From an uncultured Lachnospiraceae bacterium (GTDB lineage: Bacteria; Bacillota; Clostridia; Lachnospirales; Lachnospiraceae): a DNA stretch of 37,413 nucleotides. Below the pieces are notes generated by a model, which was given only the letters and a program-made list of their open reading frames with translations, did no database searches and had not been told where the DNA came from. Position 1 is the stretch's first letter; every line of letters starts with the position of its first letter. The stretch covers positions 1 to 37,413 of the forward strand of contig CAMNMC010000073.1 in assembly GCA_946544235.1 (NCBI GenBank), given 5' to 3'. The position numbers and the translations under genes were made by a program. Positions 8,590 to 17,717 of the stretch are shown here, piece after piece.

Positions 8590-10956
8590 TCAAATGTCTA
8601 TTCCAAGTGATTTAAGAAGTTCCTCTGCCTGTCTCTGCAGTTCAGCTTCCTTCCTCAATCTTTCGTCAAGTTCACTTTCCTTTTTCTTGACATCATCAAT
8701 CTCGTTCTTCACCTCTGATTTTTCTCTCTCAGGGAAGAGTGATGATGTAAATTTAGGATAAGATTCCTCAACTGTTTCTGCGACTGTTTCTGTAACTTTT
8801 TCCTCAGTAACCGCTTCGACTGTCTCTGCTACAGGTGTTTCAACAGTAACCGCTTCAACTGTCTCTGCTACAGGTGTTTCAACAGTAACCTCTTCAACCA
8901 CCTGCTCAGAAACCGTTTCAACCGTCTCTGCTTCAACTGTTTCTTCAGCTGCACTTACTGTTATATTCTCTACAGCTTCATCAGTCGTTACTGATGTGCT
9001 ATCTTCAGCAGTTATTTCATCCTGACTGATGATATCTTCGTTGACAACTTCCTGAACGATCTCTTCAGGTGCTTTATCTGATTCTTCAACAACAGTCTCC
9101 GAAACTATTGGCTCTGAAACTGTCTCGACCTTCTCAGGTATTATCTCAGTTTCTTCAGCAACAACCTCCGAAACTATTGGCTCTGAAGCCGTTTCGACCT
9201 TTTCAGATATCGTCTCAACTTCGTCCTCTATGTCGATTATCTCCGGTTCAGGTTCATAATCTGATGTAGATTCATCAACATTATTGATCTCAAGTTCGAT
9301 TCTCAGATCATCAAAGCTCTTGCCTGTTGTTTCAATCTCCGAATTCTTCTTTTCCTCTTCATCCTTTTTGTATGCACTTATGCTGTCAAAAGGATTTGAG
9401 AAATCAAGCGGAGTATCATCAAGTTCAGCTATCGTATCTGACTCAGGTGCGAAGCCATCATCAAAATCATATGAAATCAGGTCATCAATACTTGTGTCAG
9501 GTTTTAATTCCCTCATGTTATCCTCTGTTTCTATTTTTGTTTCCTGTGATGCCTGCTCAGCTTTTTCTGCATCAGTCACGGCATCTTCTAAAATGATCTC
9601 ATCATCTTCAGAGTTTTCTTCCTCTGTTTTTTCTGCCACAACCTGATCAGTCTTTTCAGATTCGTCCTTTCTGCCGGATTCCTCTGTTTTTTCAGGTTCA
9701 GGCGTCTTCACCGTATCCTCAGTCTTCACTGAATCCTCAGTTTTTTCAGGCTCTGCAACGCTTGCCGATTCATCATTTTTCCTATTGTCGTCAGAATCTT
9801 GAGCCGAATCCTTCTGTTCAGACTGAGCCTTGTCACCGATTTTCTCCGGTTCTTCTTTCTTTTCGGCTTCCGGAGACTCGCCCATCTTTTCAGAATTCTC
9901 AGGCTCATCTTTCTTTTCAGACTTCTCGGTGTTATCATCCGAATCAGTCTTCTCAGCCGATTCTTCGGTAGTTTCTTCCTCATCTTTATCGGCTTCTTCA
10001 CGTCTGAATTTACGTTTGATAAAATCTTTAATACTGTGTTTTATACTCTCGCCTGCAGAAACATCCTTTGCATCAGACTGTTTATCAGAACTGTTTTCTT
10101 CGTCGACGTTTTCCTCTCCGTTTTCTTCTCCGGACTGCTTCTCCGCTTCTTTCCTTAAACTCTTAAGTAATTCCTTGCGGTTCTTCCTCTCAGCCTTTCT
10201 CTTCTGTTTATCCGTGAGTTCCTCCTGAAGATCATCCACCATAAGAAGTATCTCAGGATCCTTTGGATTTCTCGTATAATAATCCTTTTCAAGCTGTTCG
10301 GCTTCAATAGTCCTTATTTCTTCCTCGACAGGATCATCATCGACAGCTTCCTCTTTACTGAAGATGTAAAACATTTCTTCTGCTTTTTTTCTGTCAGAAA
10401 AAGCTGCTTCTATATTTTCAATTCTCTTACTGTTTTTAAATGTTGCCAGATAATCAGAAACAAGGATATCCAGTCCATCATACTTACCGAGTATCATTGA
10501 TAGAAGTATAAGCTCATAGCTCCACTCCTCATCCATATTGTCTCTGTAATAAGGATACAGGGTATCATACATTTCATCGGTAACTTCACCCTCGGCTTTT
10601 TTCATGATATATTCAATATCCGCTTTCTTCCTCTGTGAAGCCTTTTCTATAAAAATGAAATGCTCGTAATATTTCCGTGCCAGTTCCTTAAAACCACGCT
10701 TCAAATACAAAATAATAAGCGACTGGATCACTTTACTGTTGCCCTCAGCCATAATGTGTGCTCTCACATACTGCTTCCTGGCATCTATGTATCTTCCGAC
10801 ATTTTCATAAACCTCTCCGCAGGTACGTACGAACTGCGGATTAAGGGATTTTTCAAGATCCTGAGCATCAAGAATATCAACTGCAACACTATAGTCTCGG
10901 GACTCAGCCAGCTCTTTTATCTTATTGACACTGGCCATACTTAATCCTGATCCCAT
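8590..10956 (-). CDS. Helical-repeat N-terminus plus highly acidic low-complexity protein, unknown function
   Basis: A 788-residue protein of no recognised family. Residues 1-210 form paired helices reminiscent of TPR repeats (for example FVRTCGEVYENVGRYIDARK). A basic segment (KQKRKAERKNRKELLKSLRK) follows, then about 450 residues very rich in Glu, Asp, Ser, Thr and Lys with internal repeats. The end is a short coiled coil (ELDERLRKEAELQRQAEELL). There is no signal peptide or membrane span. The start ATG at 10956 has GAGGTGG five bases upstream; an internal ATG seven codons later is less well placed. It lies 19 bp after the YbjQ-domain gene and 35 bp before the giant coiled-coil gene, so the three are probably co-transcribed. 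A protein-interaction or scaffold role is inferred from composition only. Confidence 0.85.
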   Translation of the reverse strand: MGSGLSMASVNKIKELAESRDYSVAVDILDAQDLEKSLNPQFVRTCGEVYENVGRYIDARKQYVRAHIMAEGNSKVIQSLIILYLKRGFKELARKYYEHFIFIEKASQRKKADIEYIMKKAEGEVTDEMYDTLYPYYRDNMDEEWSYELILLSMILGKYDGLDILVSDYLATFKNSKRIENIEAAFSDRKKAEEMFYIFSKEEAVDDDPVEEEIRTIEAEQLEKDYYTRNPKDPEILLMVDDLQEELTDKQKRKAERKNRKELLKSLRKEAEKQSGEENGEENVDEENSSDKQSDAKDVSAGESIKHSIKDFIKRKFRREEADKDEEETTEESAEKTDSDDNTEKSEKKDEPENSEKMGESPEAEKKEEPEKIGDKAQSEQKDSAQDSDDNRKNDESASVAEPEKTEDSVKTEDTVKTPEPEKTEESGRKDESEKTDQVVAEKTEEENSEDDEIILEDAVTDAEKAEQASQETKIETEDNMRELKPDTSIDDLISYDFDDGFAPESDTIAELDDTPLDFSNPFDSISAYKKDEEEKKNSEIETTGKSFDDLRIELEINNVDESTSDYEPEPEIIDIEDEVETISEKVETASEPIVSEVVAEETEIIPEKVETVSEPIVSETVVEESDKAPEEIVQEVVNEDIISQDEITAEDSTSVTTDEAVENITVSAAEETVEAETVETVSEQVVEEVTVETPVAETVEAVTVETPVAETVEAVTEEKVTETVAETVEESYPKFTSSLFPEREKSEVKNEIDDVKKKESELDERLRKEAELQRQAEELLKSLGIDI
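8812..8889 (-). repeat. Tandem 39-bp repeat in the acidic gene (2 copies)
   Basis: Two adjacent 39-bp units, 8812-8850 and 8851-8889, differ at one base and encode a 13-residue unit (EAVTVETPVAETV). This implies recent in-frame duplication within the low-complexity region. Confidence 0.85.
9067..9204 (-). repeat. Two 23-residue repeats in the acidic gene
   Basis: Two adjacent 69-bp units encode related 23-residue segments, each opening EKVET-x-SEPIVSE and ending in a proline. The units are more diverged than the 39-bp pair, suggesting an older duplication. Confidence 0.7.
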
Positions 10957-10975
10957 TTAAACCACCTCATGATAT

Positions 10976-12061
10976 TTAGTCATCTTCAAATACTTTTTCA
11001 ACTTTTTCGATTACGCTGTCCTTCATGTTGCCGCGGGTCTTCTCATACTGCTGGCCTGACTCCATAATCTCAAGAAGCTGTAATCTGTATTTATTATCGA
11101 TGTCTTTGATGTAGCCCATAAGTACGTCCTTGATCTCATTGACATACTCTTTCTCTCTCATCTCATCGATCATCTTTTCATAATCAAACTTGGTATTGAC
11201 CTTCATATCCTCCTGCTTACGTCCGCAGACAACGCATTCCTCGTTTCCTGCCTCATTAACATGACCGCAATTACAGGTCCAGATCATACCATCTGTACGA
11301 TATTTCTCAACAGCATCAATACCACGCTTAGCTTTAAGAGCTTCAAGTCTTCTCGTAGACATAGATACATTGATTGGATTGTCATTGCATGCAAAAATGC
11401 CTCTCGGAGTAACATATTTGCTGACAACAACCTTTGCATCCTTGAGAAGCTTTATATCATTTACCGATAATTTACATGAAACATAATCTGATTTGATAAG
11501 GGAAACATTGCCCTTGTCGATAATGAAATCAACACCCTTGATAACAAGCTTCTCGTCATAGAGATTGGTGAGCTCGATATCACCTCTGATGGCATTGATA
11601 TCATCAAGATTGTAATTATAGAACCATACAGAAAGACTTACTTCGTCCCTGCTGCCTTCGACAACAACCTTAACAGGTCTCGGAACAAGTCTGGTATAGT
11701 AATTGGTAACAAAGAGTTCTTTATGAACATCCGGAATAATGCTTTCCTTCTTCTTTATTTTAACAGCAGTTCCTGTCATAACAACTGCGAACGATCCTGA
11801 AGCAAGCTGTGCATATCTCATTTCAACGCCTATAATAGCATTGGCCTTCTTAGCCTTTGCAGCCTTCATGAGATTCTTCTTAACTTCTTCATCACAGTCA
11901 TTAAGGTCGTCAAGATCCTGATCCTCAGAACCCTGAATATCTGCTGCGATTCCTTTGATAAATTTGGACTGGTAAACAGCCTGACCAACTACGAATCCAA
12001 GATACTCCTGAATCTCGTAATCTTCAAACTCATCACCAGTCGTCAGTAATAAATCTGCCAT
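10976..12061 (-). CDS. YbjQ-domain protein with C-terminal zinc ribbon
   Basis: A 361-residue protein. Residues 1-105 match the YbjQ/UPF0145 (putative heavy-metal-binding) family: YEIQEYLGFVVGQAVY, then AKAKKANAIIGVEMRY and SGSFAVVMTGTAVKI. The middle (about 120-250) looks beta-rich and is unassigned. A zinc-ribbon-like motif follows (WTCNCGHVNEAGNEECVVC, near residue 265), then a charged helical tail. The start is ATG at 12061 with GGGAGG just upstream; the frame is open to 12118, but that extension has no ribosome site. It is first of the three-gene cluster and has its own predicted promoter. YbjQ proteins have no firmly established biochemical role, so function stays open. Cytosolic. Confidence 0.85.
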   Translation of the reverse strand: MADLLLTTGDEFEDYEIQEYLGFVVGQAVYQSKFIKGIAADIQGSEDQDLDDLNDCDEEVKKNLMKAAKAKKANAIIGVEMRYAQLASGSFAVVMTGTAVKIKKKESIIPDVHKELFVTNYYTRLVPRPVKVVVEGSRDEVSLSVWFYNYNLDDINAIRGDIELTNLYDEKLVIKGVDFIIDKGNVSLIKSDYVSCKLSVNDIKLLKDAKVVVSKYVTPRGIFACNDNPINVSMSTRRLEALKAKRGIDAVEKYRTDGMIWTCNCGHVNEAGNEECVVCGRKQEDMKVNTKFDYEKMIDEMREKEYVNEIKDVLMGYIKDIDNKYRLQLLEIMESGQQYEKTRGNMKDSVIEKVEKVFEDD

Positions 12062-12123
12062 TTCAAACCTCCCAGTTTTTCGCCCCCACAGGCGAAAGAA
12101 TTTTATAAAATACACCATATTTT

Positions 12124-12152
12124 ATTATATCATATTTCAGCCATAAATCAAA
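12124..12152 (-). promoter_or_regulatory. Predicted promoter of the YbjQ cluster
   Basis: On minus there is a perfect -10 TATAAT (12124-12129) with a weak -35 TTTGAT (12147-12152) at 17-base spacing. The leader can fold a small TTTCGCC/GGCGAAA hairpin just before the GGGAGG ribosome site. Confidence 0.5.
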
Positions 12153-12199
12153 CAAATCTTGTCAGAATAATGCCCATGAAAATATACATCAAATGCATC

Positions 12200-12706
12200 C
12201 TAAAATAGTGAAAGTGGTGCGTTATTTACATATTTTCTGAACGTATATTCAATGGAGAAGCATGTTTCTTCCTCGCTCTCCTCTACCATCTCCCATTCAG
12301 GAAGCTTATCGAGGTTCGGAAAATATGTATCAGCCTGATATTTGTAATCGATCATGGTAATAATAGCTTCATCGCAATAAGGTACGAGCATTTCATAAAT
12401 CTTACCGCCGCCGATCACGTAGATATCATCACTGTCAAGTTCACTGAGTATCTCCTTAAGTTCGTCAAAGGAATTCGCAACAGTTGCTCCCTTAACCTTG
12501 AAATCCGGATTTGCAGAAAGGATTATATTATTTCTGTTTACCAGTGGCAGACCGTTTGGAAAGCCCGCAAGTGTTTTTCTCCCAAGCACGATCGTATGTC
12601 CTGTGGTAAGTTTTCTGAAATTCTTCTGATCATTAGGTATCCTGATAAGGAGATTATCCTGAAATCCGATAGCCCAGTTACTGTCAACAGCAGCAATTGC
12701 TTTCAT
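12200..12706 (-). CDS. folA: Dihydrofolate reductase
   Basis: Reduces dihydrofolate to tetrahydrofolate with NADPH, regenerating the folate oxidised by ThyA. It has 168 residues (family about 160). Family features are AAVDSNWAIGFQDNLL, the NADPH-loop block TIVLGRKTLAGFP, and IYVIGGGKIYEMLVPYCDEAIIT. The position usually holding Asp or Glu in the N-terminal helix is met by the PNDQKNFRKLT block. The start has GGAGG seven to eight bases upstream. It follows thyA by 47 bp in the same direction, the usual pairing. Confidence 0.95.
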   Translation of the reverse strand: MKAIAAVDSNWAIGFQDNLLIRIPNDQKNFRKLTTGHTIVLGRKTLAGFPNGLPLVNRNNIILSANPDFKVKGATVANSFDELKEILSELDSDDIYVIGGGKIYEMLVPYCDEAIITMIDYKYQADTYFPNLDKLPEWEMVEESEEETCFSIEYTFRKYVNNAPLSLF

Positions 12707-12753
12707 TTATATATCCTCCGTTGTATATCTGTTTCTTATCTGTTTTTTTATGA

Positions 12754-13584
12754 TCACACTGCGATCGGTATATTCTTGATCTGTGGTCCGGTCTCGTAAT
12801 TCTCTATCGTAAAGTCATCAACCGTAAAGTCATAGAAATCCTTAACATCAGGATTGAGTGTAACCTTAGGTGCCGGGAATGTCGGTCTTGTGATAAGCTC
12901 TTCAACCAGTGGGATGTGCCTGTCATAAATATGTGCATCAGCTATAACATGAACAAGCTCACCCGGCTTAAAGCCAGTAACCTGAGCTATCATCATAAGA
13001 AGTGCACTGTATTGAACAACATTCCAGTTATTCGCTGCCAGAACATCCTGAGAACGCTGATTAAGCACTGCGTTAAGCCTGTCTCCGGTCACATTAAAGG
13101 TCATGCTATAGGCACATGGATAAAGTCTCATCTCATGAAGATCCTGATGAACATAGATATTTGTCATGATCCTTCTGCTGTATGGATTATTCTTCAGATC
13201 ATAGATGACCCTGTCAACCTGATCAAACATCCCTTCTTTATACTCATGTTTAACACCGAGCTGATAACCATAGGCTTTGCCTATGGAACCATTTTCATCA
13301 GCCCACTCGTCCCAAATGTGGCTCTTCAGATCCTTGATATTATTTGACTTCTTCTGCCATATCCAGAGTATCTCATCAATTGCAGATTTGATATAGGTCT
13401 TTCTGAGTGTGATCGCCGGAAATTCTTCAGCAAGATCATACCTGTTCACAACGCCAAATTTCTTGATCGTATAGGCGAGTGTTCCGTCCTCCCATTTCGG
13501 TCTGACCTTCTCTCCTTCCGTACTGTATCCGTTATCAATGATATCCCTGCACATATTTATAAATAATTCATCCGCGCGGCTCAT
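12754..13584 (-). CDS. thyA: Thymidylate synthase (ThyA type)
   Basis: Makes dTMP from dUMP using methylene-tetrahydrofolate. At 276 residues it is near the usual 264. The nucleophilic cysteine is in LYPCAYSMTFNV (near residue 157) and the phosphate-binding block is NQRSQDVLAANNW. The conserved NVVQYSALLMMIAQVTGF and HVIADAHIYDRH are present. The residue after the catalytic Cys is Ala rather than the His of the E. coli enzyme, a variant I take as family variation. The start has GGAGG a few bases upstream. It leads thyA-folA and is divergent from the XRE regulator (165-bp gap). Confidence 0.95.
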   Translation of the reverse strand: MSRADELFINMCRDIIDNGYSTEGEKVRPKWEDGTLAYTIKKFGVVNRYDLAEEFPAITLRKTYIKSAIDEILWIWQKKSNNIKDLKSHIWDEWADENGSIGKAYGYQLGVKHEYKEGMFDQVDRVIYDLKNNPYSRRIMTNIYVHQDLHEMRLYPCAYSMTFNVTGDRLNAVLNQRSQDVLAANNWNVVQYSALLMMIAQVTGFKPGELVHVIADAHIYDRHIPLVEELITRPTFPAPKVTLNPDVKDFYDFTVDDFTIENYETGPQIKNIPIAV

Positions 13585-13749
13585 ATTTCTCCTCCAAATG
13601 TCAAGATTGAAATAGCATTATAAATAAAAAATACGGTTTCAATCCCTGCAGAAGCATGATTGAACCCCCAAATCATCTTTTTCCTGCAGTATATGGTATC
13701 ATAAAACAGCAACAAAAAAAAGAACAAAAGTACATGGGAGGAAAAAAAT

Positions 13750-14097
13750 ATGGAACAGCTTTTATTCTGGGGAGAAATATTAAAACAGGCAAGAAAAATG
13801 CGCAATCTGACGCAGAAGGAGGTCGCCGATATACTTCATATTTCAAGGCAGTCCTACAGCAGCTACGAAACCGGACGCACCCGTCCGACACCCGAGCTAA
13901 TAGCCATACTTTCAAATATTTACGACCTCAATCTGTTTGATCACGCAATAAAATATATGCCTGCGGACTATCTGGCCGAACAGCACGAATTTAAAGCATC
14001 AATACCGTCCTCGCCGGAAGTATCCGCAGGCAGAAAGACCAATATCAGGAGAAAACCCGAACAGATATACCCTGATAATATTGAATTTGATAAATAA
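13750..14097 (+). CDS. XRE-family DNA-binding regulator
   Basis: A 115-residue protein with an N-terminal helix-turn-helix of the Cro/CI (HTH_3) type: LKQARKMRNLTQKEVADIL then SRQSYSSYETGRTRPTPELI (residues 10-50). The C-terminal half is short, charged and unassigned; no peptidase or sensor domain is seen. The start has GGGAGG eight bases upstream. It is divergent from thyA and convergent with the pseudo-phosphorelay gene, whose stop is 21 bp away. Targets cannot be inferred; autoregulation and control of the divergent thyA-folA are possible only by position. Confidence 0.88.
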   Translation: MEQLLFWGEILKQARKMRNLTQKEVADILHISRQSYSSYETGRTRPTPELIAILSNIYDLNLFDHAIKYMPADYLAEQHEFKASIPSSPEVSAGRKTNIRRKPEQIYPDNIEFDK

Positions 14098-14118
14098 ACA
14101 CCCGGTCAGTTTTTCAGA

Positions 14119-16164
14119 CTAGATCAGGTTCTGCATAAGCTTCTTGGTTTCAAGCTTAACCACCTGGAAGTTCTTATTGTCTATGTCTCGAAGAAGCTCA
14201 AACAGTATATTTCTTACATCAGGACTGAGGTCATACTCTGATGCAGAATCTATGATTTCCTTAGCCTCTGAAGAGATATTTCCGGCATCGATGGCAAGAA
14301 GCGCTCTGTTAAGCATTGCCTTAAGATCTCTGTTGGAAAGCTTGATACCGTTTGATTTAAGAGGCATGCCCTTGATATCTCCGAATTCTTCGAATCCAAG
14401 CCATACTCTGAATGCCTTAACGGTTGCAAACCATTTCTGTACCAGAGTCGGCCAGTTGCTTGCCGCAACCTCAAGAGAGTCTTCTTTGGCGATATTAACA
14501 TGGTCATCAAGCATATCTGCCAGATAAAGAGCTCCGAGGCCCGAAGCCTGATCTCTGAGATCTCTCGCCATGTTCATATAGCCTCTTTCATCAGTTCCGT
14601 CAAGGAAAGCCATAAGCTTATCCGACTTCTCATCATATTCCTTACAGAACTCAAGAGCCGCTCTTCTGTAGAGCTTCAGATTTCCGCCGAACTTCTTCAT
14701 GCCGGCTGTAAATGAGATACCGCTCTTCTGCAGCTTTTCTTCCTGACGAGCCATGGCAACAGCCTCTCTGAGAAGATCCTTATCATCCGGAAGATCAGCT
14801 TTCTCCGCATTCTCGATAAGGAATTTAATGAATGTATATTTTCCGAAAGGCTTTCTGATAATACCCGCGAAACCGCTCTGGAGCAGGAATTCATCACTCT
14901 CATCGTGATCTTCATTTATTACTGCATACATTCTGGCACCGTAGCACCTGTTCATGGTAAGGTTTTCAAGATTATGAAGCGTCTGGAGGCCATCCATTCT
15001 CGGCATATATCTCGGAATAAGAATAACTGCATATTCGCTTACCTTAACCCTGTCAAGGCACTTGATGCCATTATCAACGAAATCAACAGTAACGCCGGCT
15101 ATATCAGCATATTCCTTAAGAAGATTCTTATCAGCCATATCATCTGTTACAGCAAGGATAGCGAACGGCTTTTTAAGCCTGAATTCATCTCTTCTGATAA
15201 CTCCTTCGGCAGTAACGTCAACATAGTTTTCTGTCTTGCCCTTCTTAAATACATTTTCCTTAATCGTATCTTTAACGCTTGTAAATACAGCTTTTGCCGA
15301 GTGTTCCTTCTTCGCATCAGGACCCTCTCCCGGCGGTGTAACAAGCCCCGTCGTTGCTTCACCTATAAGCTCGCTTGTTTTTGTCGAAGCATCGATATCC
15401 GACCAACCATTGGCATCAGGACTTGATGAAAGCATCATGTCTTCTCTGCTGAAAGCGTCAAGGCCGTTATTTCCGAACAGGTCACTTTCCACACCGTCAA
15501 AATTGAATTCCTTCTGCGCATAACTGATAAGGTTTCCTGTTTCTGTCGCCGGAATTCCGACCGTATTACGTGTTGTGTCGGCACGAGCAGCTGCTGCTGC
15601 CTCTCTTCTTGCAACCTCAGCCCAGTACTCAGAGGAATTCTCCGCCTGGTAGTTCTGCTGAAGCTGTTCTGCCGAAGCCGGTTTAGGTTCAGCATCACGT
15701 ACAACATATCCATATTTTTCAAACATCTGCTGATTATATGACTTGTATCCGGTATTTTCGGTCTGAGCTGCCTGACTTTGCTGAGACGTCTGTGCCGATG
15801 ATGCGCATGCTGAAGTATTTCCTGCCGAAGTATATGTATTCTGTGCATAGCCTCCGTTTGAAGCAGTGCCGGCAGCAGTCGTTGATGATGTATTTCCGGC
15901 ATATGTCTTTCCGGTTCCGGAAGCAGCCGAACTGTTTACCGCACCTGCAGCCGAAGCTGTCTGGGCTGCCGATGCAGCATTCTGCACCGTGCCGTTTGAT
16001 GAAGTATCCTCATCTCTTCTCTTCGCACCTGTTCTTGTACTGGCGTATACAGGCACCTCATTTACGTCGTAAACCGCATGAGTAACATTTGCGGAACTGA
16101 ATTTACTCTTCCATACAAAAGCTCCGATAACGAGCAGGACAAATACAACGATTATTACTGTCAT
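14119..16164 (-). CDS. Membrane-anchored protein with pseudo-receiver and pseudo-Hpt domains
   Basis: A 681-residue protein. An N-terminal membrane helix (TVIIVVFVLLVIGAFVW) leads into about 190 residues of Ser/Thr/Ala/Gln-rich low complexity. A receiver-like domain (about 325-445) follows: the phospho-acceptor site reads ILIPRYMPRMDG, where the active Asp is Pro. The later Thr/Ser is replaced (AVINED), while the RKPF lysine is kept. Next is an Hpt-like helical domain (about 490-575), FGGNLKLYRRA then ARDLRDQASGLGA, where the phospho-His is Arg. A second helical segment ends the protein. Neither domain should carry phosphate. The start is taken at ATG 16164, preceded by GGGGTG; in-frame alternatives extend to a GTG at 16215. 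It follows tyrS on the same strand. A cytoplasmic scaffold or protein-interaction role is inference. Confidence 0.82.
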   Translation of the reverse strand: MTVIIVVFVLLVIGAFVWKSKFSSANVTHAVYDVNEVPVYASTRTGAKRRDEDTSSNGTVQNAASAAQTASAAGAVNSSAASGTGKTYAGNTSSTTAAGTASNGGYAQNTYTSAGNTSACASSAQTSQQSQAAQTENTGYKSYNQQMFEKYGYVVRDAEPKPASAEQLQQNYQAENSSEYWAEVARREAAAAARADTTRNTVGIPATETGNLISYAQKEFNFDGVESDLFGNNGLDAFSREDMMLSSSPDANGWSDIDASTKTSELIGEATTGLVTPPGEGPDAKKEHSAKAVFTSVKDTIKENVFKKGKTENYVDVTAEGVIRRDEFRLKKPFAILAVTDDMADKNLLKEYADIAGVTVDFVDNGIKCLDRVKVSEYAVILIPRYMPRMDGLQTLHNLENLTMNRCYGARMYAVINEDHDESDEFLLQSGFAGIIRKPFGKYTFIKFLIENAEKADLPDDKDLLREAVAMARQEEKLQKSGISFTAGMKKFGGNLKLYRRAALEFCKEYDEKSDKLMAFLDGTDERGYMNMARDLRDQASGLGALYLADMLDDHVNIAKEDSLEVAASNWPTLVQKWFATVKAFRVWLGFEEFGDIKGMPLKSNGIKLSNRDLKAMLNRALLAIDAGNISSEAKEIIDSASEYDLSPDVRNILFELLRDIDNKNFQVVKLETKKLMQNLI

Positions 16165-16279
16165 ATTACACCCCATACCTTTCATTTTATAGCTTATCAG
16201 CCTGTTCTCCCCCACGAAACGAACTGCTGTTATTTATATCTGCCAAATGCAAGATTGTCACATACCTGTAACACTCAGT

Positions 16280-17497
16280 TTAAAGAATGATCTTCTTAAA
16301 ACTCTTCTTTCCTCTTCTTACGATAAAGTCATTATCAAATGCATCTTTTGTATAAGCAGTGTATACATCGGTAACCTTTTCATCATTAACGACTACACCA
16401 CCCTGCTCGATCGCACGTCTTCCTTCACTTCTTGACTTAACAAGTCCTGATCTTACAAGAATACCTATAAGATCCGCTTTGCCATCCTTGAAGTCTTCCT
16501 CTTCAAGTTGAGCAGTAGGCATATTTTCTGTTGAACCTGCTGAGAAAATACCCTTTGCAGCACTCTCAGCCTTTGCAGCCTCTTCATCACCATGAACAAG
16601 CTTTGTAAGCTCAAATGCAAGGATCTCCTTAGCTTTGTTAAGCTCTGCGCCCTCCCAGCTTTCCATAGCCTGGATCTCTTCGATAGGGAGGAATGTGAGC
16701 ATCTTGAGACACTTGATAACGTCCTTATCATCAACATTTCTCCAGTACTGGTAGAAGTCATAAGGTGATGTCTTCGCAGGATCAAGCCATACAGCGCCCT
16801 TTGCTGTCTTACCCATCTTCTTTCCTTCAGAGTTAAGGAGAAGGGTTATGGTCATGGCATGTGCATCCTTACCCAGTTTCTTTCTTATAAGCTCTGTACC
16901 GCCGAGCATATTTGACCACTGGTCATCACCTCCGAACTCAAGGTTACAGCCATACTTCTCATAAAGCATGAGGAAGTCATAGCTCTGCATAAGCATGTAG
17001 TTGAACTCAAGGAAGTTAAGACCTCTCTCAAGTCTCTGCTTGTAGCACTCTGCAGCAAGCATCTTGTTAACACTGAACTGCGAACCGATATCACGGATGA
17101 ACTCGATGTAGTTCAGATCCATGAGCCAGTCTGCGTTATTTACCATAAGAGCCTTACCCTCAGAGAAATCGATAAAACGGCTCATCTGCTTCTTGAAGCA
17201 TTCGCAGTTATGCTCGATAGTCTCCCTGGTCATGAGAAGTCTCATATCGGTTCTTCCTGTCGGATCGCCGATCATACCGGTTCCTCCGCCCACAAGAGCG
17301 ATTGGCTTATTACCATTCTGCTGAAGTCTCTTCATAAGACAGAGTGCCATGAAATGACCTACATGAAGGCTGTCTGCTGTCGGGTCAAATCCTATATAAA
17401 ATGTAGCTTTTCCTGCATTTATAAGCTTTTTGATTTCTTCTTCATTAGTTACCTGAGCTATGAGTCCGCGGGCAACCAGTTCGTCATATAATTCCAT
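16280..17497 (-). CDS. tyrS: Tyrosyl-tRNA synthetase
   Basis: Charges tRNA-Tyr with tyrosine in the cytosol. At 405 residues it matches the family length. The class I signature is HVGHF (near residue 45) and the KMSKS equivalent is KKMGKT (near 230). The tyrosine and tRNA pocket region [12 protein letters not shown] is present, and the C-terminal S4-like RNA-binding domain is seen as [29 protein letters not shown]. The start has GGAGG about ten bases upstream. It has its own promoter at 17540-17568. No T-box specifier or antiterminator sequence was found in its 220-bp upstream region. Confidence 0.97.
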   Translation of the reverse strand: MELYDELVARGLIAQVTNEEEIKKLINAGKATFYIGFDPTADSLHVGHFMALCLMKRLQQNGNKPIALVGGGTGMIGDPTGRTDMRLLMTRETIEHNCECFKKQMSRFIDFSEGKALMVNNADWLMDLNYIEFIRDIGSQFSVNKMLAAECYKQRLERGLNFLEFNYMLMQSYDFLMLYEKYGCNLEFGGDDQWSNMLGGTELIRKKLGKDAHAMTITLLLNSEGKKMGKTAKGAVWLDPAKTSPYDFYQYWRNVDDKDVIKCLKMLTFLPIEEIQAMESWEGAELNKAKEILAFELTKLVHGDEEAAKAESAAKGIFSAGSTENMPTAQLEEEDFKDGKADLIGILVRSGLVKSRSEGRRAIEQGGVVVNDEKVTDVYTAYTKDAFDNDFIVRRGKKSFKKIIL

Positions 17498-17539
17498 TAT
17501 TTTATGTTCCTCCGATAAATATTAATATCAAACCAAGTT

Positions 17540-17568
17540 ATTATATCATTTTTCTAGACTTTTTTGAA
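17540..17568 (-). promoter_or_regulatory. Predicted tyrS promoter
   Basis: On minus, -35 TTCAAA (17563-17568), 17-base spacer, -10 TATAAT (17540-17545). The start would be near 17533, giving a leader of only about 35 bases, too short for a T-box. Confidence 0.6.
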
Positions 17569-17717
17569 GTATCTATAATGCGATTTTTATGTTATTTTTC
17601 GTATTTTTTTCGTTTATCATTAACATTACAGACTTCCGGGATCACTCGCTCCTATCTCACCACTGCATCGAACATTATTAATACTCATATCCGGCAATCA
17701 CAAATGGTTGAGTTTTA

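Noticed and set aside
14098-14118. Shared bidirectional terminator between the XRE gene and the convergent gene
   Set aside because: Only 21 bp, and no convincing stem with a T-run could be paired.
17498-17717. T-box leader for tyrS
   Set aside because: No GGTGG-type antiterminator core or specifier loop, and the predicted leader is only about 35 bases.
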